Source of the DNA: an uncultured beta proteobacterium
GTDB taxonomy: Bacteria > Pseudomonadota > Gammaproteobacteria > Burkholderiales > Burkholderiaceae_C
Assembly: GCA_903828665.1 (NCBI GenBank)
Contig: CAIKMZ010000080.1
Span: forward strand, 1 to 44,653
Length of the DNA: 44,653 bases
Reading direction: 5' to 3'
Part shown: piece by piece, positions 34,923 to 43,598 of the stretch
How the letters are laid out: every line of letters begins with the position of its first letter
How positions within the stretch are numbered: the first letter of the stretch is position 1
The notes under the pieces: model-generated
The model's input: the letters and a program-made list of their open reading frames with translations, nothing else
What the model was told of the DNA's origin: nothing
The model's database searches: none
Program-made: the position numbers and the translations under genes

Positions 34923-36545
34923 TCAAAACCCCACCGCCTGCCCATCGCGCCGCGCATCGCTGGCGGCGATGTAGCCCTGCGTCGCGGGGTCGCCGGCGCG
35001 CCAGATGAACTGGCCGGCGCCGAAGTCCTGGTAGACATCCGGGCTGCCCTCCGCCTGGTGTCCGAGATCGATCAGGCCCTGCACGGTGGCTGGCGCCATG
35101 GTCGGCTCGACGTTGATCTCCAGGCCGGCGTTGAATCGCCAGCGCGGCGCGTCGCAGGCCATCTGCGGGTTCTGGCCGTGGTCGAGCATGCGCACCAGGG
35201 TCTGCATGTGACCCTGCGGCTGCATGTTCGCGCCCATCACACCAAAGCTCATGACGGGTTGCGAGTCCTTCGTCAGGAAGGCCGGGATGATGGTGTGAAA
35301 CGGCCGCTTGCCCGGCGCCACCACATTGGGACTGCCGGGCTTCAAGCTGAAGCCGAAGCCGCGGTTCTGCAGGCTGATGCCAAACGTCGGCTCGACGCAG
35401 CCCGAGCCGAAGCCCTGGTAATTGCTCTGGATGAAGCTGACCATCATGCCCGAGGCATCGGCGGCGGTGAGGTAGACCGTGCCGCCGCGCCGGTGCGCAT
35501 CGGCCGGGCTGCCGGCCTTGAATTCCTGCGCGCGGCGCGGGTCGATCAGGCGCGCGCGCGCCGCCAGGTAATCGGCAGACAGCAATTGATCGACGCTGAC
35601 CTCCATGCTGCGCGGGTCCGAGACAAAGCGGTAGACATCGGCAAACGCGAGCTTCATGGCCTCGATCTGCAGGTGCTGCAGCGCGACCCCGTCGACCGCC
35701 ATGGCCCCGAGGTCGAATTGTTCCAGCATGCCCAGCGCCATCAATGCGGCAATGCCCTGGCCGCTCGGCGGGATTTCGTGCAGCGTGTAGCCGCGGTAAT
35801 CCTTGGCGATCGGCGTCACCCAGTCACAGCGGTGCGCCGCCAGATCGGCCAGGCTCAGGGCGCCGCCGTGCTCGGCGGAAAAATTCGCAATCGCCTGCGC
35901 AATGTCACCAGTGTAGAAGGATGCGCCACTGCTGGCTGCAATCGATCGCAGCGCGCGCGCCGCGGCCGGGAACGTGAACAACTCGCCGACTTCCGGCGCG
36001 CGTCCGCGCGGCAAGAAGGACTGCGCAAAACCGGGCTGACTGCCAAGCACCTGCGCTGCCACCCACTTGCGCTGCACCACGGGCGGCACGCAGTGGCCGC
36101 GCTCGGCCAAGCCGATCGCGGGCGCCATCAGATCGGCAAACGGCAATTTTCCAAAGCGCTGGCTCAGGGCCGTCCAGGCGCTGACCGCGCCCGGCACGGT
36201 GACCGAGTCGATGCCGCGCTGCGGTGGCGTGGCCGCGTCCTGGCCGTAGCGCGAGCGGAAGTACTCCGGCGTCCAGGCCTGCGGCGCGCGCCCGGAGGCG
36301 TTCAGGCCGTGCAGGGCCGAGCCATCCCACAGGATGCAGAAGGCGTCGCTGCCCAGGCCATTGCTGACCGGCTCGGTGATCGTCAGCGCCGCGGCTGCGG
36401 CGATGATCGCATCGACGGCGTTGCCGCCCTGCGCCAGCATGGTCAGGCCGGCCTGCGCCGCCAGCGGGTGCGAGGTCGCGACGACGTTGCGCGCGAACAG
36501 CGGCAAGCCCGTCGTGGGGTAGTTGTTTTGGTAGTTGAAGTTCAT
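34923..36545 (-). CDS. gamma-glutamyltransferase family protein
   Basis: A 540-residue Ntn-hydrolase of the GGT family that would be cleaved at Thr356 in RRGGTVYLTAAD to form large and small subunits. Supporting stretches are AAQAGLTMLAQGGNAVDAIIAAAAAL (near 29-54), GLGSDAFCILWDG, and GFGSGCVEPTFGISLQNRG after the nucleophile. There is no signal peptide, so it is predicted cytoplasmic, unlike the periplasmic E. coli Ggt; members of this type act on glutathione, gamma-glutamyl compounds or oxamates. The ATG at 36545 lies 30 bp from the DUF3422 stop. It is transcribed with its neighbours on the minus strand. Confidence 0.9.
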   Translation of the reverse strand: MNFNYQNNYPTTGLPLFARNVVATSHPLAAQAGLTMLAQGGNAVDAIIAAAAALTITEPVSNGLGSDAFCILWDGSALHGLNASGRAPQAWTPEYFRSRYGQDAATPPQRGIDSVTVPGAVSAWTALSQRFGKLPFADLMAPAIGLAERGHCVPPVVQRKWVAAQVLGSQPGFAQSFLPRGRAPEVGELFTFPAAARALRSIAASSGASFYTGDIAQAIANFSAEHGGALSLADLAAHRCDWVTPIAKDYRGYTLHEIPPSGQGIAALMALGMLEQFDLGAMAVDGVALQHLQIEAMKLAFADVYRFVSDPRSMEVSVDQLLSADYLAARARLIDPRRAQEFKAGSPADAHRRGGTVYLTAADASGMMVSFIQSNYQGFGSGCVEPTFGISLQNRGFGFSLKPGSPNVVAPGKRPFHTIIPAFLTKDSQPVMSFGVMGANMQPQGHMQTLVRMLDHGQNPQMACDAPRWRFNAGLEINVEPTMAPATVQGLIDLGHQAEGSPDVYQDFGAGQFIWRAGDPATQGYIAASDARRDGQAVGF

Positions 36546-36575
36546 GCGGGAATGGTTGCTTGATGAATGCGAAGC

Positions 36576-37868
36576 TCAGTCCTTGAAGACCTTGTGGTGC
36601 AGGCGCCGCAGCGACCACCAGACGCCGATGGCGATGAACGGAATCGCCAGCGCGGCCGTGCTCTCGGCGCTCCAGGGCCAGCCGAGTTTGGACGCGCCCT
36701 TGGCCAGGTAGCTGACCAGGCCGACGATGTAATAAGTGATGGCGGCCACCGACAGGCCCTCGACCGTGGCCTGCAGCTTGATCTGGATGTCCTGGCGCCG
36801 GTTCATGGTGGCCAGCAGCGCCTGGCTGCTTTGCTGCTGCTCGATCTCGACGCGCGTGCGCAGCAGGTTGCTGATGCGCGAGACGCGTTGCGACAGCGCG
36901 TCTTGCCGGCGCGCCGCCCACTCGCAGGTGCCGCGCGCCGGGCTCAGGCGGCGCTCCAGGAATTCGCCGATGGTCTGCATGCCGGGCAGCGCCGATTCAT
37001 CGATGTCGCTGATGCGCTTGTCCACCAGCTCGAAGTAGGCGGTGCTGGCAGAAAAGCGCGCGTGCGTTGCCGCATGCTGGCTCTCGACCTGGCCCGCAAG
37101 TTTGGTCAGGCGGTCCAGCAGCATCGGCTCGTCGGTCGTGACCGCGCTGCGGATCGCGCTGGCGAGTTCCGCCAGTTCGCGCTCGGCGCTGGCCAGCACG
37201 CTGCCGACCTCGCGCGCCGCCGGCAGGCCCAGCAGCGCCGCCATGCGGTAGGTCTCGATCTCCAGCAGGCGCTGCACCAGACGCCCGAGCCGGCGCGGCG
37301 AAAGCGTGCCCACCAGCAGCAGCATGCGCGAGAAACCGTCGGCATGGATCGCAAAATCGGTGTAGGCCTGCGCGCCGCCGCCGGCCACGCTGGAGGCCAC
37401 CAGGGTGTCCTCCAGCAGCAGTTGCTTGACCAAACTTGCGGCGCCCCACGCCTGGCCGGCCACCGCCCACACGTGCAGGCTGACCAGGCACTGGCCCGGC
37501 AGCGCCGCGAACCACGCCTGCGGCACGGCATCGAGCGCGCGCGCCGGCTCGCCCTCGCCCAGGCGCGCCTCGGGCAGCGCGCAGAGAAAAGTCCAGGTCA
37601 CAAACTCGGTGTGCAGCTCCCAGCGCAGATGAAAAGCGCCCAGGTCCATGCGGAAGTGGCTCGATTGCGGATCCGGCAGCGGCAGGTGGTGGTCGCGCAG
37701 CAGCGCCGCGACATGGGCGCGGCTGGCCTCGCGCTGCGCGGCGTCGCAGGCCATGACCACATGCGAGATCGCCAGCGGTGCTGTGAGCGCCTGCGGCGGG
37801 CGCGCATGGATTTCATTGTGCAGGACGGCGCGCTGCGGATGCTGTTGAAGGTGGTGTTGGCTTTGCAT
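36576..37868 (-). CDS. DUF3422 family membrane protein
   Basis: A 430-residue protein of the DUF3422 family. The N-terminal two thirds are soluble (LHNEIHARPPQAL at 16-28, then FRMDLGAFHLRWELHTEFVTWTFL near 72-95), followed by coiled-coil-like helices (LLRTRVEIEQQQSSQALLATMNRRQDIQIKLQATVEGL), and two C-terminal transmembrane helices with a basic tail. This matches the family layout; biochemical function is unknown. It starts 48 bp after the histidine kinase stop, so it may share the transcript of the two-component genes. Confidence 0.88.
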   Translation of the reverse strand: MQSQHHLQQHPQRAVLHNEIHARPPQALTAPLAISHVVMACDAAQREASRAHVAALLRDHHLPLPDPQSSHFRMDLGAFHLRWELHTEFVTWTFLCALPEARLGEGEPARALDAVPQAWFAALPGQCLVSLHVWAVAGQAWGAASLVKQLLLEDTLVASSVAGGGAQAYTDFAIHADGFSRMLLLVGTLSPRRLGRLVQRLLEIETYRMAALLGLPAAREVGSVLASAERELAELASAIRSAVTTDEPMLLDRLTKLAGQVESQHAATHARFSASTAYFELVDKRISDIDESALPGMQTIGEFLERRLSPARGTCEWAARRQDALSQRVSRISNLLRTRVEIEQQQSSQALLATMNRRQDIQIKLQATVEGLSVAAITYYIVGLVSYLAKGASKLGWPWSAESTAALAIPFIAIGVWWSLRRLHHKVFKD

Positions 37869-37916
37869 GGGTCGGTTCCGGCACCATTGTGGCGCAAGAT
37901 GCGCGGCCGCACCTCC

Positions 37917-39295
37917 TCACACCGCCGCGAATTCAACCAGCAGCAGCAGACCGTGCCCGCCGTGGCGCGGAGCCTCAACCCGGATCGCACCGCCGCACTG
38001 GTCAACCAGTTCCTTGACGATGGCAAGGCCCTGGCCGCTGCCGCCGGCGCCGCTGGTATCGACGCGAAAGAAGCGCTGGAAGATCTTGTCCCGATGCGCG
38101 CTCGCCACGCCGGGGCCGTTGTCCTCCACCGCCAGCACCAGTTTGCCTGCGCCGGATGCGACGCGCACGGTCACGGTGCCATTGGCCGGCGTATAGCGCA
38201 GCGCGTTGTCGATCAGGTTCGTCGCTATCTCGCGCAGCGCCACCGCGTCGGCCAGAATCACAACCGCGTCGTCGGCGCGCTCAAAGCCCAGATCGATGGA
38301 TTTGGCGTGCGCCTGCAGCGCCAGGTCTTCCAGCACCGCCTGGATCACTTCGCAGCAGGCCTGCGTGCTCATCGGCTTTAGGGTGGCGACAAAAGCCTGC
38401 GCCGAGGACAGCGTCAAGAACTGGTTCACGAGGCGCCCGGTCTGCTGCAGCGTGCGCCGGGCGGCCTGCAGCGGCACATCGGCGGCCGGCTTGTCGCTCG
38501 CGCGCAGGGCATCGCTGACCTGCGTTGTCAGCACGGTCAGCGGAGTGCGCAGCTGGTGCGCCACATTCTGGATGAAGATCCCGCGCAGATTGATGTGGCT
38601 TTCGAGGCGCGCGATGTAATCGTTGAAGGCATCAACCAGGGGCGTCAGCTCGCCCGGAACACCATGCGTCTGCAAGGGCTGCAGCGATCCTTCCCGGCGC
38701 GAGCGCACATCGTTGCGCAAGCGGATCAGGGGCCGCAGGCCCAGATGCAATCCGAACAGGATGCAGATGGTGGTCAGCGCCAGGATCAGCAGCTGCTGAC
38801 CCACGACATGCAGCCAGAGCTGGTCCGTCAGCTGCGCGTGGCCGTGCATGGTCTGCGCCACCTCCACCACGACCGGCAGCACCGACGGGTTGCCGATCAC
38901 CGGCTGGTAGAACGCGACGACGCGCACCGCTTCGCCGCGCATGGTGGTTGCGAAAAAATACGGGACATCCGGCAGGGCATCCAACTTGGGCACCAGCAGA
39001 TCGGTATAGCCCGCCAGCAGGTGGCCGGAGCCGGTGGTGACGCGTAATAGATCCGGTCCGCGTTCTGCGACTGGAAGAGCTCCAGCGCGGCGGGCGGAAT
39101 CTCATGTTCGAACGCGCCATTCTGAAAGCTGATCTGCTCGGCGATCATCCGCGCCGAACCCAGCAGCAGACGGTCCTGCACGACGGAGGCGATGTCGACC
39201 GAGCTGCGATGCGTGAGCCAGGTGTCGACCGCGACCGCGCAGGCCAGCGGCAGCAGAACCCAGGCCAGCAACTGGCGGCGCAGGCTGCTGCTCAT
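37917..39295 (-). pseudogene. TctE-type sensor histidine kinase, broken by a one-base deletion
   Basis: Two frames together encode one kinase. The N-terminal frame begins MSSSLRRQLLAWVLLPLACAVAV (ATG at 39295, first membrane helix) and runs through RMIAEQISFQNGAFEHEIPPAA to DRIYY. There it shifts out of frame near 39044/39045. The continuing frame reads RVTTGSGHLLAGYTDL, then a second helix (LLILALTTICILFGLHLG), the H-box VAHQLRTPL, the N-box DNALRYTP, and G-boxes DNGPGV and GQGLAIV, to a stop at 37917. Adding one base (C on the coding strand) restores a seamless TctE-like sensor of about 460 residues. It could be a real mutation, a phase-variable site or a sequencing error; the rest of the gene looks under normal selection. 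Confidence 0.85.
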
Positions 39296-39334
39296 CGCGC
39301 CCCCACGCCCGTCAATGCGTTCTTCATGCAGTGC

Positions 39335-40009
39335 TCACGCATCACCTGCCGGCCGCAGCAGGTAGCCCAGGCCGCGCAGGGTCATGATCCGCGCCGAGCC
39401 GGCTTCGAGCTTCTTGCGCAAACGGTGCACATAGATTTCGATGGCGTCGGTGGAGACGTCTTCGTCGAGCGAGAATAGGCTTTGCGCCAGCGCCTGTTTG
39501 GTCACTGTGGCGCCGGCCTTGCGCACCAGCACCTCGAGCACCGCACGCTCGCGCGGTGTCAGTGACAAAGGCTTTTGATCGATCCTGAATTCCCGCGTGT
39601 TCGTGTTGTAGCTCAGATCGCCGCAAGCGATCACAGGGCTAGCCTGACCCGAGGAGCGCCGCAAGAGCATGCGGATGCGCGCCTCCAATTCTTCGACTTC
39701 GAAGGGCTTGGCCATGTAGTCGTCCGCTCCCTCGTCAAGCTCGCTGACCCTGCTCTGGATCGTGTTGTTCGCGGTGAGCACCAGCACCGGCGTCACATCG
39801 TGCCGCGCGCGCAGGCGCTGCAGGACTTCGCGCCCGCTCATCCTTGGCAGCGCCAGATCCAGAATGACCAGGTTGTATTTCTCCGAGCGCAGGGCGTAAT
39901 CCGCGTCGGCGCCGTTGTCGATCCAGTCAACCGTGTACTGCTCCTTGCGCAGGTTGCGCTGCAGCCAGTGGGCCAATTCGATGTTGTCTTCGATGACGAG
40001 GATTCGCAT
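39335..40009 (-). CDS. OmpR-family response regulator (TctD-like)
   Basis: A 224-residue DNA-binding response regulator. The receiver has acidic residues Asp8, phospho-acceptor Asp51, the conserved Thr in LVLTANN and Lys in YMAKPF. The C-terminal winged-helix domain contains LSLTPRERAVLEVLVRKAGATVTKQAL and STDAIEIYVHRLRKKLEAG, typical of OmpR/PhoB proteins. The ATG at 40009 gives MRILVIEDN, the usual start; an upstream TTG adds six residues and is less likely. It lies 39 bp upstream of the kinase gene, and divergent from a porin with a paired 9-bp repeat in between. Similar TctD proteins control uptake genes. Confidence 0.93.
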   Translation of the reverse strand: MRILVIEDNIELAHWLQRNLRKEQYTVDWIDNGADADYALRSEKYNLVILDLALPRMSGREVLQRLRARHDVTPVLVLTANNTIQSRVSELDEGADDYMAKPFEVEELEARIRMLLRRSSGQASPVIACGDLSYNTNTREFRIDQKPLSLTPRERAVLEVLVRKAGATVTKQALAQSLFSLDEDVSTDAIEIYVHRLRKKLEAGSARIMTLRGLGYLLRPAGDA

Positions 40010-40094
40010 GTCGGGTACTGCTTGCAACGGGCCAAAAAACCTGGCTGATCATAGTCGCGCGCACGCCCATCGGTACTTTCCCTAGGTTCGGAAA

Positions 40095-40114
40095 ACTGAA
40101 AGCGGACTGAAAGC
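40095..40114 (+). promoter_or_regulatory. candidate OmpR-type operator: two 9-bp direct repeats with 11-bp period
   Basis: ACTGAAAGC occurs at 40095-40103 and exactly again at 40106-40114, so the centres are 11 bp apart, about one helical turn. This is the spacing expected for tandem binding by a PhoB/OmpR-type dimer. It sits about 110 bp upstream of the porin start and 85 bp upstream of the regulator start, in the 212-bp divergent spacer. A TTTCC..GGAAA dyad lies just to its left. The repeat is seen; binding by the adjacent regulator is inferred. Confidence 0.6.
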
Positions 40115-40221
40115 AGCCTCGCCATACATTGGCCTGCAGTTGGCAGGGCGCAAAGCCTGTCAACAGGCAGCTTCTTGCATTTCACGCTGCCGCACCATCA
40201 ATCATTTCCGGAGACCCCACA

Positions 40222-41562
40222 ATGACAGCAAAGAAAATCATCCTCATGAGCGCGGCCCTCGGGCTGGCGTCCATCGGGGCGCAGGCGCAAAGCACGGACA
40301 GCATGCAGCAGGCACTGGCGCAGGCGCAAGCAGCGGCGGCGCAGGCGCAGGCGGCGGCCAAACAGGCCCAGGCGGCTCTGGAGCAGGCCCTGGCAGCGGT
40401 CGAGCAAGCAAAGAAGAGCAACGCTGCCGTGGCAGCGGCCGAACCCGAAAGCAAACCGTTGAGCGGCAAGGGCCTGACGATCGGCAACAGCATGAACAGC
40501 GCCACGCTCTACGGCCTGATCGACGTGACCCTTGTGCACAAGGACAACGCCAACGCCAAGGGTCAGTCCATCACGGCGCCGCCCGTGGCCTGGTTCAGCG
40601 GCAACCGCTGGGGCATCACCGGCTCCCACGCCACCGGCACGGGTGAGGACGCGATCAAGGCCATCTTCAGGCTCGAGAGCGAATTCGAATCCGAGACCGG
40701 CAACATGGACACCCCCGGCACCATCTTCAACCGGGACGCCTGGCTCGGCATCGAAAGCCAGTCCCTGGGCAAGCTCACCTTCGGGCGTCAGAACGCACTG
40801 GCGCGCGACCCGGCCGCCTCGGCAACCTACGGCGACCCGTACGGCAGCGCCAAGGCTTCCGTGGAAGAAGGCGGCTACTCGAATACCAACAACTTCAAGC
40901 AGCTGATTTATTACGCTGGCAGTTCCACCGGTACACGTATCAACAACGGCGTGGTCTGGAAGAAGGCCTTCTCGAACGGTCTGGTTGCCGGCGCAGCCTA
41001 TTCATTCGGCACCGTGGTCGGCAGTTTCGGCACCGGCTCCAGCGCCACCGGTTCGCTCGCCTACAACGGCAGCAACTACACGATCGCCGGTTTCGCCACC
41101 AGCGCCAACATCAGCGACCTGTCGCACAAGACCGTCTCGATCGGCGGCAACATGCAGATCAATCCCTTGATCCGCGTGAACGCCGGCTACTTCAGCTACA
41201 CGGCGCAACAAGCAGCCGCCCTGGGTGACCGCACCGACCACGCCTGGACCCTGTCGACCAAGCTGACCCCGAGCGGCCCGTTCGACTATGAACTCGGCTA
41301 CCAGGTCATGAGCGCGAGCAACGCCGGCCTCACCGGCGCCGGTTATGTCCAGAATGCGTTCAGCGACACCAGCGGCATCAGCAAGACGGCCTCTGGCGAC
41401 CGCAGCACCCTGTACGGCTCGGTGTTCTATCACCTCGACAACGTCACCGAGTTCTACCTCGCGTTCGATCGTCTGAGCACGACCGATGGCTACCTGGCGG
41501 CGCAGGCCAATGGCGCCACCTCGCAAAACGAGTATGCGATCGGGATGCGCTACAAGTTCTGA
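40222..41562 (+). CDS. outer-membrane porin with N-terminal Ala/Gln-rich coiled coil
   Basis: A 446-residue porin of the Gram-negative general porin type. Signal peptide 1-22 (ends GAQA). Residues about 27-66 form an Ala/Gln/Glu heptad-like stretch (AQAQAAAAQAQAAAKQAQAA, 34-53), predicted coiled coil, before a Pro/Ser linker and the beta-barrel (SATLYGLIDVTLVHKD; SLGKLTFGRQNAL; final YKF with terminal Phe for BAM assembly). The barrel is normal; the extra coil is not usual for this porin family. The start at 40222 has a GGAG site. A strong terminator follows. It is divergent from the two-component regulator. Confidence 0.9.
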   Translation: MTAKKIILMSAALGLASIGAQAQSTDSMQQALAQAQAAAAQAQAAAKQAQAALEQALAAVEQAKKSNAAVAAAEPESKPLSGKGLTIGNSMNSATLYGLIDVTLVHKDNANAKGQSITAPPVAWFSGNRWGITGSHATGTGEDAIKAIFRLESEFESETGNMDTPGTIFNRDAWLGIESQSLGKLTFGRQNALARDPAASATYGDPYGSAKASVEEGGYSNTNNFKQLIYYAGSSTGTRINNGVVWKKAFSNGLVAGAAYSFGTVVGSFGTGSSATGSLAYNGSNYTIAGFATSANISDLSHKTVSIGGNMQINPLIRVNAGYFSYTAQQAAALGDRTDHAWTLSTKLTPSGPFDYELGYQVMSASNAGLTGAGYVQNAFSDTSGISKTASGDRSTLYGSVFYHLDNVTEFYLAFDRLSTTDGYLAAQANGATSQNEYAIGMRYKF

Positions 41563-41610
41563 TAGCAGTCTCAAGCGTCATTCCAAGGGTCCGGCTGACT
41601 GCGGGCATTC

Positions 41611-41643
41611 GAAGCATGCCGGAAACGGCATGCTTCCTTTTTC
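41611..41643 (+). terminator. intrinsic terminator after the porin gene
   Basis: GAAGCATGCCG (41611-41621), a GAAA loop, and CGGCATGCTTC (41626-41636) form a perfect 11-bp stem, followed by CTTTTT. It ends the porin transcript 49 bp after its stop and separates it from the ABC importer genes. Confidence 0.92.
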
Positions 41644-41746
41644 CCAAGTCCCCTGACGGATCCGTTCTTCTCGTTCGCTAAAATTTGAATGCAGGCACCG
41701 TCCATCGTTTTTCGTGCTTGCCTGTTTCATCACATCAGGAAGCACC

Positions 41747-42757
41747 ATGAAAACCAACTTCAACTTCACACGCCTGCTGCAGGCGCTCGGCCTTGCCTCG
41801 GCGGTCCTTGTTTCATCGGCCGCCACCGCTGCTGACAAGGTCACCATCATCATCGGCGGCTACGAGAAGCAGATCTACCTGCCCGCCAAGCTGACCGAGG
41901 CGCTGGGCTATTTCAAGGCTGAAGGTCTCGATGTCGATCTTCTCAATGAAGCATCGGGTGTCGATGCCGAGAATGAAATGCTGGCCGGCGCCGTGCAGGG
42001 GGTGGTCGGTTTTTACGACCATTGCGTCGATCTGCAGGCCAAGGGCAAGTACGTTCAGTCGGTCGTGCAATTCAGCCAGGCCCCCGGCGAAGTGGAGCTG
42101 GTCTCGACCAAGCACCCCGAAATCAAGTCCATGGCCGACCTGCGCGGCAAGAGCCTGGGCGTGACCGGGCTGGGATCATCGACCAACTTCCTGTCGCAGT
42201 ACCTGATGGTGAAATCGGGCGTGCCGCTCGGTGAATTCAGCACCATCCCGGTCGGCGCCGGAACCACCTTCATCATGGCCATGCAGCAGGACAAGATCCA
42301 GGCCGGCATGACGACCGAACCCACGATCTCGCGCATGCTCAAGACCGGCGAAGCGCAGATCCTGGTGGACATGCGCACCGTCGAGAAGACCAAGGCCGCC
42401 CTGGGCGGCACGTACCCCGCCGCCTCGCTCTACATGTCGAGCGACTATGTGGCCAAGAACAAGCCGACCGTGCAAAAGCTCGCCAACGCTTTTGTGAAGA
42501 CGCTCAAGTTCATCAACACGCACAGCGCGGCCGAGATCGCCGACAAGATGCCCAAGGACTTCTACGCCGGTGACAAGGACGGCTATATCAAGGCGCTGGC
42601 CGACGGCAAGGCCATGTTCACACCAGACGGCGTGATGCCCGCGGGCGGACCGGAAACCGTGCTCGCGGTGCTCGGCGCGTTCTCCAAGAACGTCAAGGGC
42701 AAGACCATCGACCTGTCCAAGACCTACACCACCGAGTTCGTCAAGAACGCCAAGTAA
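41747..42757 (+). CDS. ABC transporter substrate-binding protein (NMT1/SsuA family)
   Basis: A 336-residue periplasmic binding protein. The signal peptide (about 1-28, ending ATAA) precedes VTIIIGGYEKQIYLPAKLTEALGYFKAEGLDVDL, the family start. Later stretches MADLRGKSLGVTGLGSSTNFLSQYL and GAGTTFIMAMQQDKIQAGM are typical of binding proteins for sulfonates, nitrate, taurine or aromatic acids. It has a CAGGA-type Shine-Dalgarno. The next two genes are its ATPase and permease. No enzyme that would reveal the ligand is adjacent. Confidence 0.92.
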   Translation: MKTNFNFTRLLQALGLASAVLVSSAATAADKVTIIIGGYEKQIYLPAKLTEALGYFKAEGLDVDLLNEASGVDAENEMLAGAVQGVVGFYDHCVDLQAKGKYVQSVVQFSQAPGEVELVSTKHPEIKSMADLRGKSLGVTGLGSSTNFLSQYLMVKSGVPLGEFSTIPVGAGTTFIMAMQQDKIQAGMTTEPTISRMLKTGEAQILVDMRTVEKTKAALGGTYPAASLYMSSDYVAKNKPTVQKLANAFVKTLKFINTHSAAEIADKMPKDFYAGDKDGYIKALADGKAMFTPDGVMPAGGPETVLAVLGAFSKNVKGKTIDLSKTYTTEFVKNAK

Positions 42758-42770
42758 GCCGACCACGTCC

Positions 42771-43589
42771 ATGACACCTGACACCAACAGCCCGGCGATC
42801 GAACTGATCAACGTCAGCCGGCGTTTCCTGACGCCGGACGGCAAGTCCATGACGGCCCTGCGCGACTTCAACATGAGCGTCGCGCGCGGCGAATTCGTGG
42901 CGGTGGTCGGCCCGACCGGCTGCGGCAAGTCCACCACCCTGAACCTGGTCACCGGCCTGGCCAAGCCATCGGCCGGCGAGGTGCGCGTCATGGGCGCGCC
43001 GGTCGACGGTATCGATCCGCGCATCGGCTTCGTATTCCAGACCGATGCCCTCTTTCCCTGGCGCAGCGTGATCGACAACGTCGTGGCCGGCCCGCTGTTT
43101 CGCGGCATGGCACCTGAGCCGGCCTACGCTGCGGCGCGGGAATGGCTGGCACGGGTCAACCTGTCGATGCACGCAACCAAGTATCCGCACCAGTTGTCGG
43201 GCGGCATGCGCAAGCGCGTCTCGCTGGCGCAGACCTTCATCAACGAGCCGCAGATCCTGCTGATGGACGAGCCGTTCTCCGCGCTCGACGTGCAGACGCG
43301 CGTGCTGATGCACGAAGAGTTGCTCAAGCTCTGGTCGCAGTCCAAGGCCTCGGTCGTGTTCGTCACGCACGACCTGGAAGAAGCAATCGCGCTGGCCGAC
43401 AAGGTCTATGTGCTGACCTCCGGGCCGGCCACTGTCAAGTCGGTCTACACCATCGACATTCCCCGCCCGCGCATCGTGAGCGAAATCCGCTATGACCAGG
43501 CCTTCATCGACATCTCGCGCACGATCTGGGAAGACCTGCGCGACGAGGTGCTGCGCGGCGCCGCGCGCGACGAAGCCAAGGTTTCCTGA
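42771..43589 (+). CDS. ABC transporter ATP-binding protein (SsuB/TauB type)
   Basis: A 272-residue ABC ATPase. Walker A is GPTGCGKST (about 45-53), Q-loop FVFQTDALFPWRSV, signature LSGGMRKRVSLAQ, Walker B ILLMDEPFSALD and the H-loop VFVTHDLEEA. This matches the SsuB/TauB/NrtD group that energises import of sulfonate- or nitrate-like ligands. It lies 13 bp after the binding-protein gene and directly abuts the permease gene, so all three are one operon. All catalytic motifs are intact. Confidence 0.95.
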   Translation: MTPDTNSPAIELINVSRRFLTPDGKSMTALRDFNMSVARGEFVAVVGPTGCGKSTTLNLVTGLAKPSAGEVRVMGAPVDGIDPRIGFVFQTDALFPWRSVIDNVVAGPLFRGMAPEPAYAAAREWLARVNLSMHATKYPHQLSGGMRKRVSLAQTFINEPQILLMDEPFSALDVQTRVLMHEELLKLWSQSKASVVFVTHDLEEAIALADKVYVLTSGPATVKSVYTIDIPRPRIVSEIRYDQAFIDISRTIWEDLRDEVLRGAARDEAKVS

Positions 43590-43598
43590 TTGCCAGCA

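Noticed and set aside
34422..36563. 713-aa open frame antisense to the GGT and EamA genes
   Set aside because: Spans two real genes and the spacer on the opposite strand; composition typical of antisense high-GC frames.
36567..38381. 604-aa open frame opposite the DUF3422 and kinase genes
   Set aside because: Crosses two genes and their spacer; no coherent domain, so judged a shadow.
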